Origin: Syntrophobacter sp. SbD1
Lineage (GTDB): Bacteria; Desulfobacterota; Syntrophobacteria; Syntrophobacterales; Syntrophobacteraceae
Direction: 5' to 3'
Length of the DNA: 44,286 bases
Assembly (NCBI GenBank): GCA_900290365.1
Contig: OMOE01000169.1
Location: 1-44,286 of the forward strand
A program made the position numbers and the translations under genes. Under the pieces are notes generated by a model. That model worked only from the letters and a program-made list of their open reading frames with translations. It made no database searches and was not told the origin of the DNA. This document shows, in pieces, positions 44,249-44,286 of the stretch (within the stretch, counting starts at the first letter, position 1; every line of letters begins with the position of its first letter).

Positions 44249-44286
44249 GTTATTGAAATCAATGAGTATTTAGAACACAGCAGTTG

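Noticed and set aside
1..44286. CRISPR arrays, tRNA or rRNA genes
   Set aside because: No regularly spaced direct repeats with unique spacers and no tRNA cloverleaf or rRNA sequence were recognised by eye; a covariance search was not possible.

Overview
The window looks like chromosomal DNA of a strictly anaerobic, metabolically syntrophic or sulfate-reducing deltaproteobacterium (Desulfobacterota, Syntrophobacterales-like). This is inferred from gene content: HdrABC/MvhD electron-transfer proteins, a tungsten aldehyde oxidoreductase-family enzyme, small siroheme proteins, rubredoxin, DUF362 ferredoxins, a mycofactocin cluster and many PAS kinases. No rRNA, tRNA or CRISPR array is visible, so the species cannot be named.

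Layout. (1) 1-2390: remnants of a REP-associated transposase and a serine recombinase flank glnB (minus strand, with a sigma-54-type promoter); palindromic repeats follow. (2) 2391-17639, plus strand: a large redox operon behind a near-consensus sigma-54 promoter at 2312-2326. Its order is molybdopterin oxidoreductase, 4-cluster ferredoxin, HdrC, HdrB, an HdrA carrying an inserted GltD/NfnB-type NADPH:FAD module, MvhD, a NiFe-hydrogenase small-subunit homologue, a large-subunit homologue that has lost both NiFe cysteine motifs, ferredoxin, a free-standing lipoyl-domain protein, an AOR/BamB-family enzyme, two small siroheme/4Fe-4S proteins, rubredoxin and a Cys-rich small protein. (3) 17646-33230, minus strand: two DUF362 ferredoxins, an Mrp/NBP35 ATPase, three small proteins, then a mycofactocin block (coupled SDR, mftA, mftB, mftC, mftF) that runs directly into nickel-pincer-cofactor genes (larE, frameshifted; larB; larC), a FIST protein and a PAS hybrid kinase. 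(4) 33231-34360: an intergenic repeat region and a resolvase remnant. (5) 34414-43266, minus strand: a duplicated set of PAS kinases and CheY-like regulators, with several decayed copies, followed at the right edge by a 5'-truncated iron alcohol dehydrogenase.

How it may work together (inference): alcohols would be oxidised by mycofactocin-dependent or iron-containing dehydrogenases. The AOR-family enzyme and its ferredoxins would then feed an Hdr complex that exchanges electrons with NAD(P)H through the HdrA-GltD fusion. The 'hydrogenase' part seems kept as an electron-transfer scaffold, not as a hydrogenase. The most unusual features are this apparently NiFe-free Mvh-like module, the HdrA fusion, the lipoyl protein inside an Hdr operon, and the translational coupling of mycofactocin and lar genes. 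Several single-base frameshifts (larE, a response regulator, the transposase) mean that draft-assembly error has to be considered.
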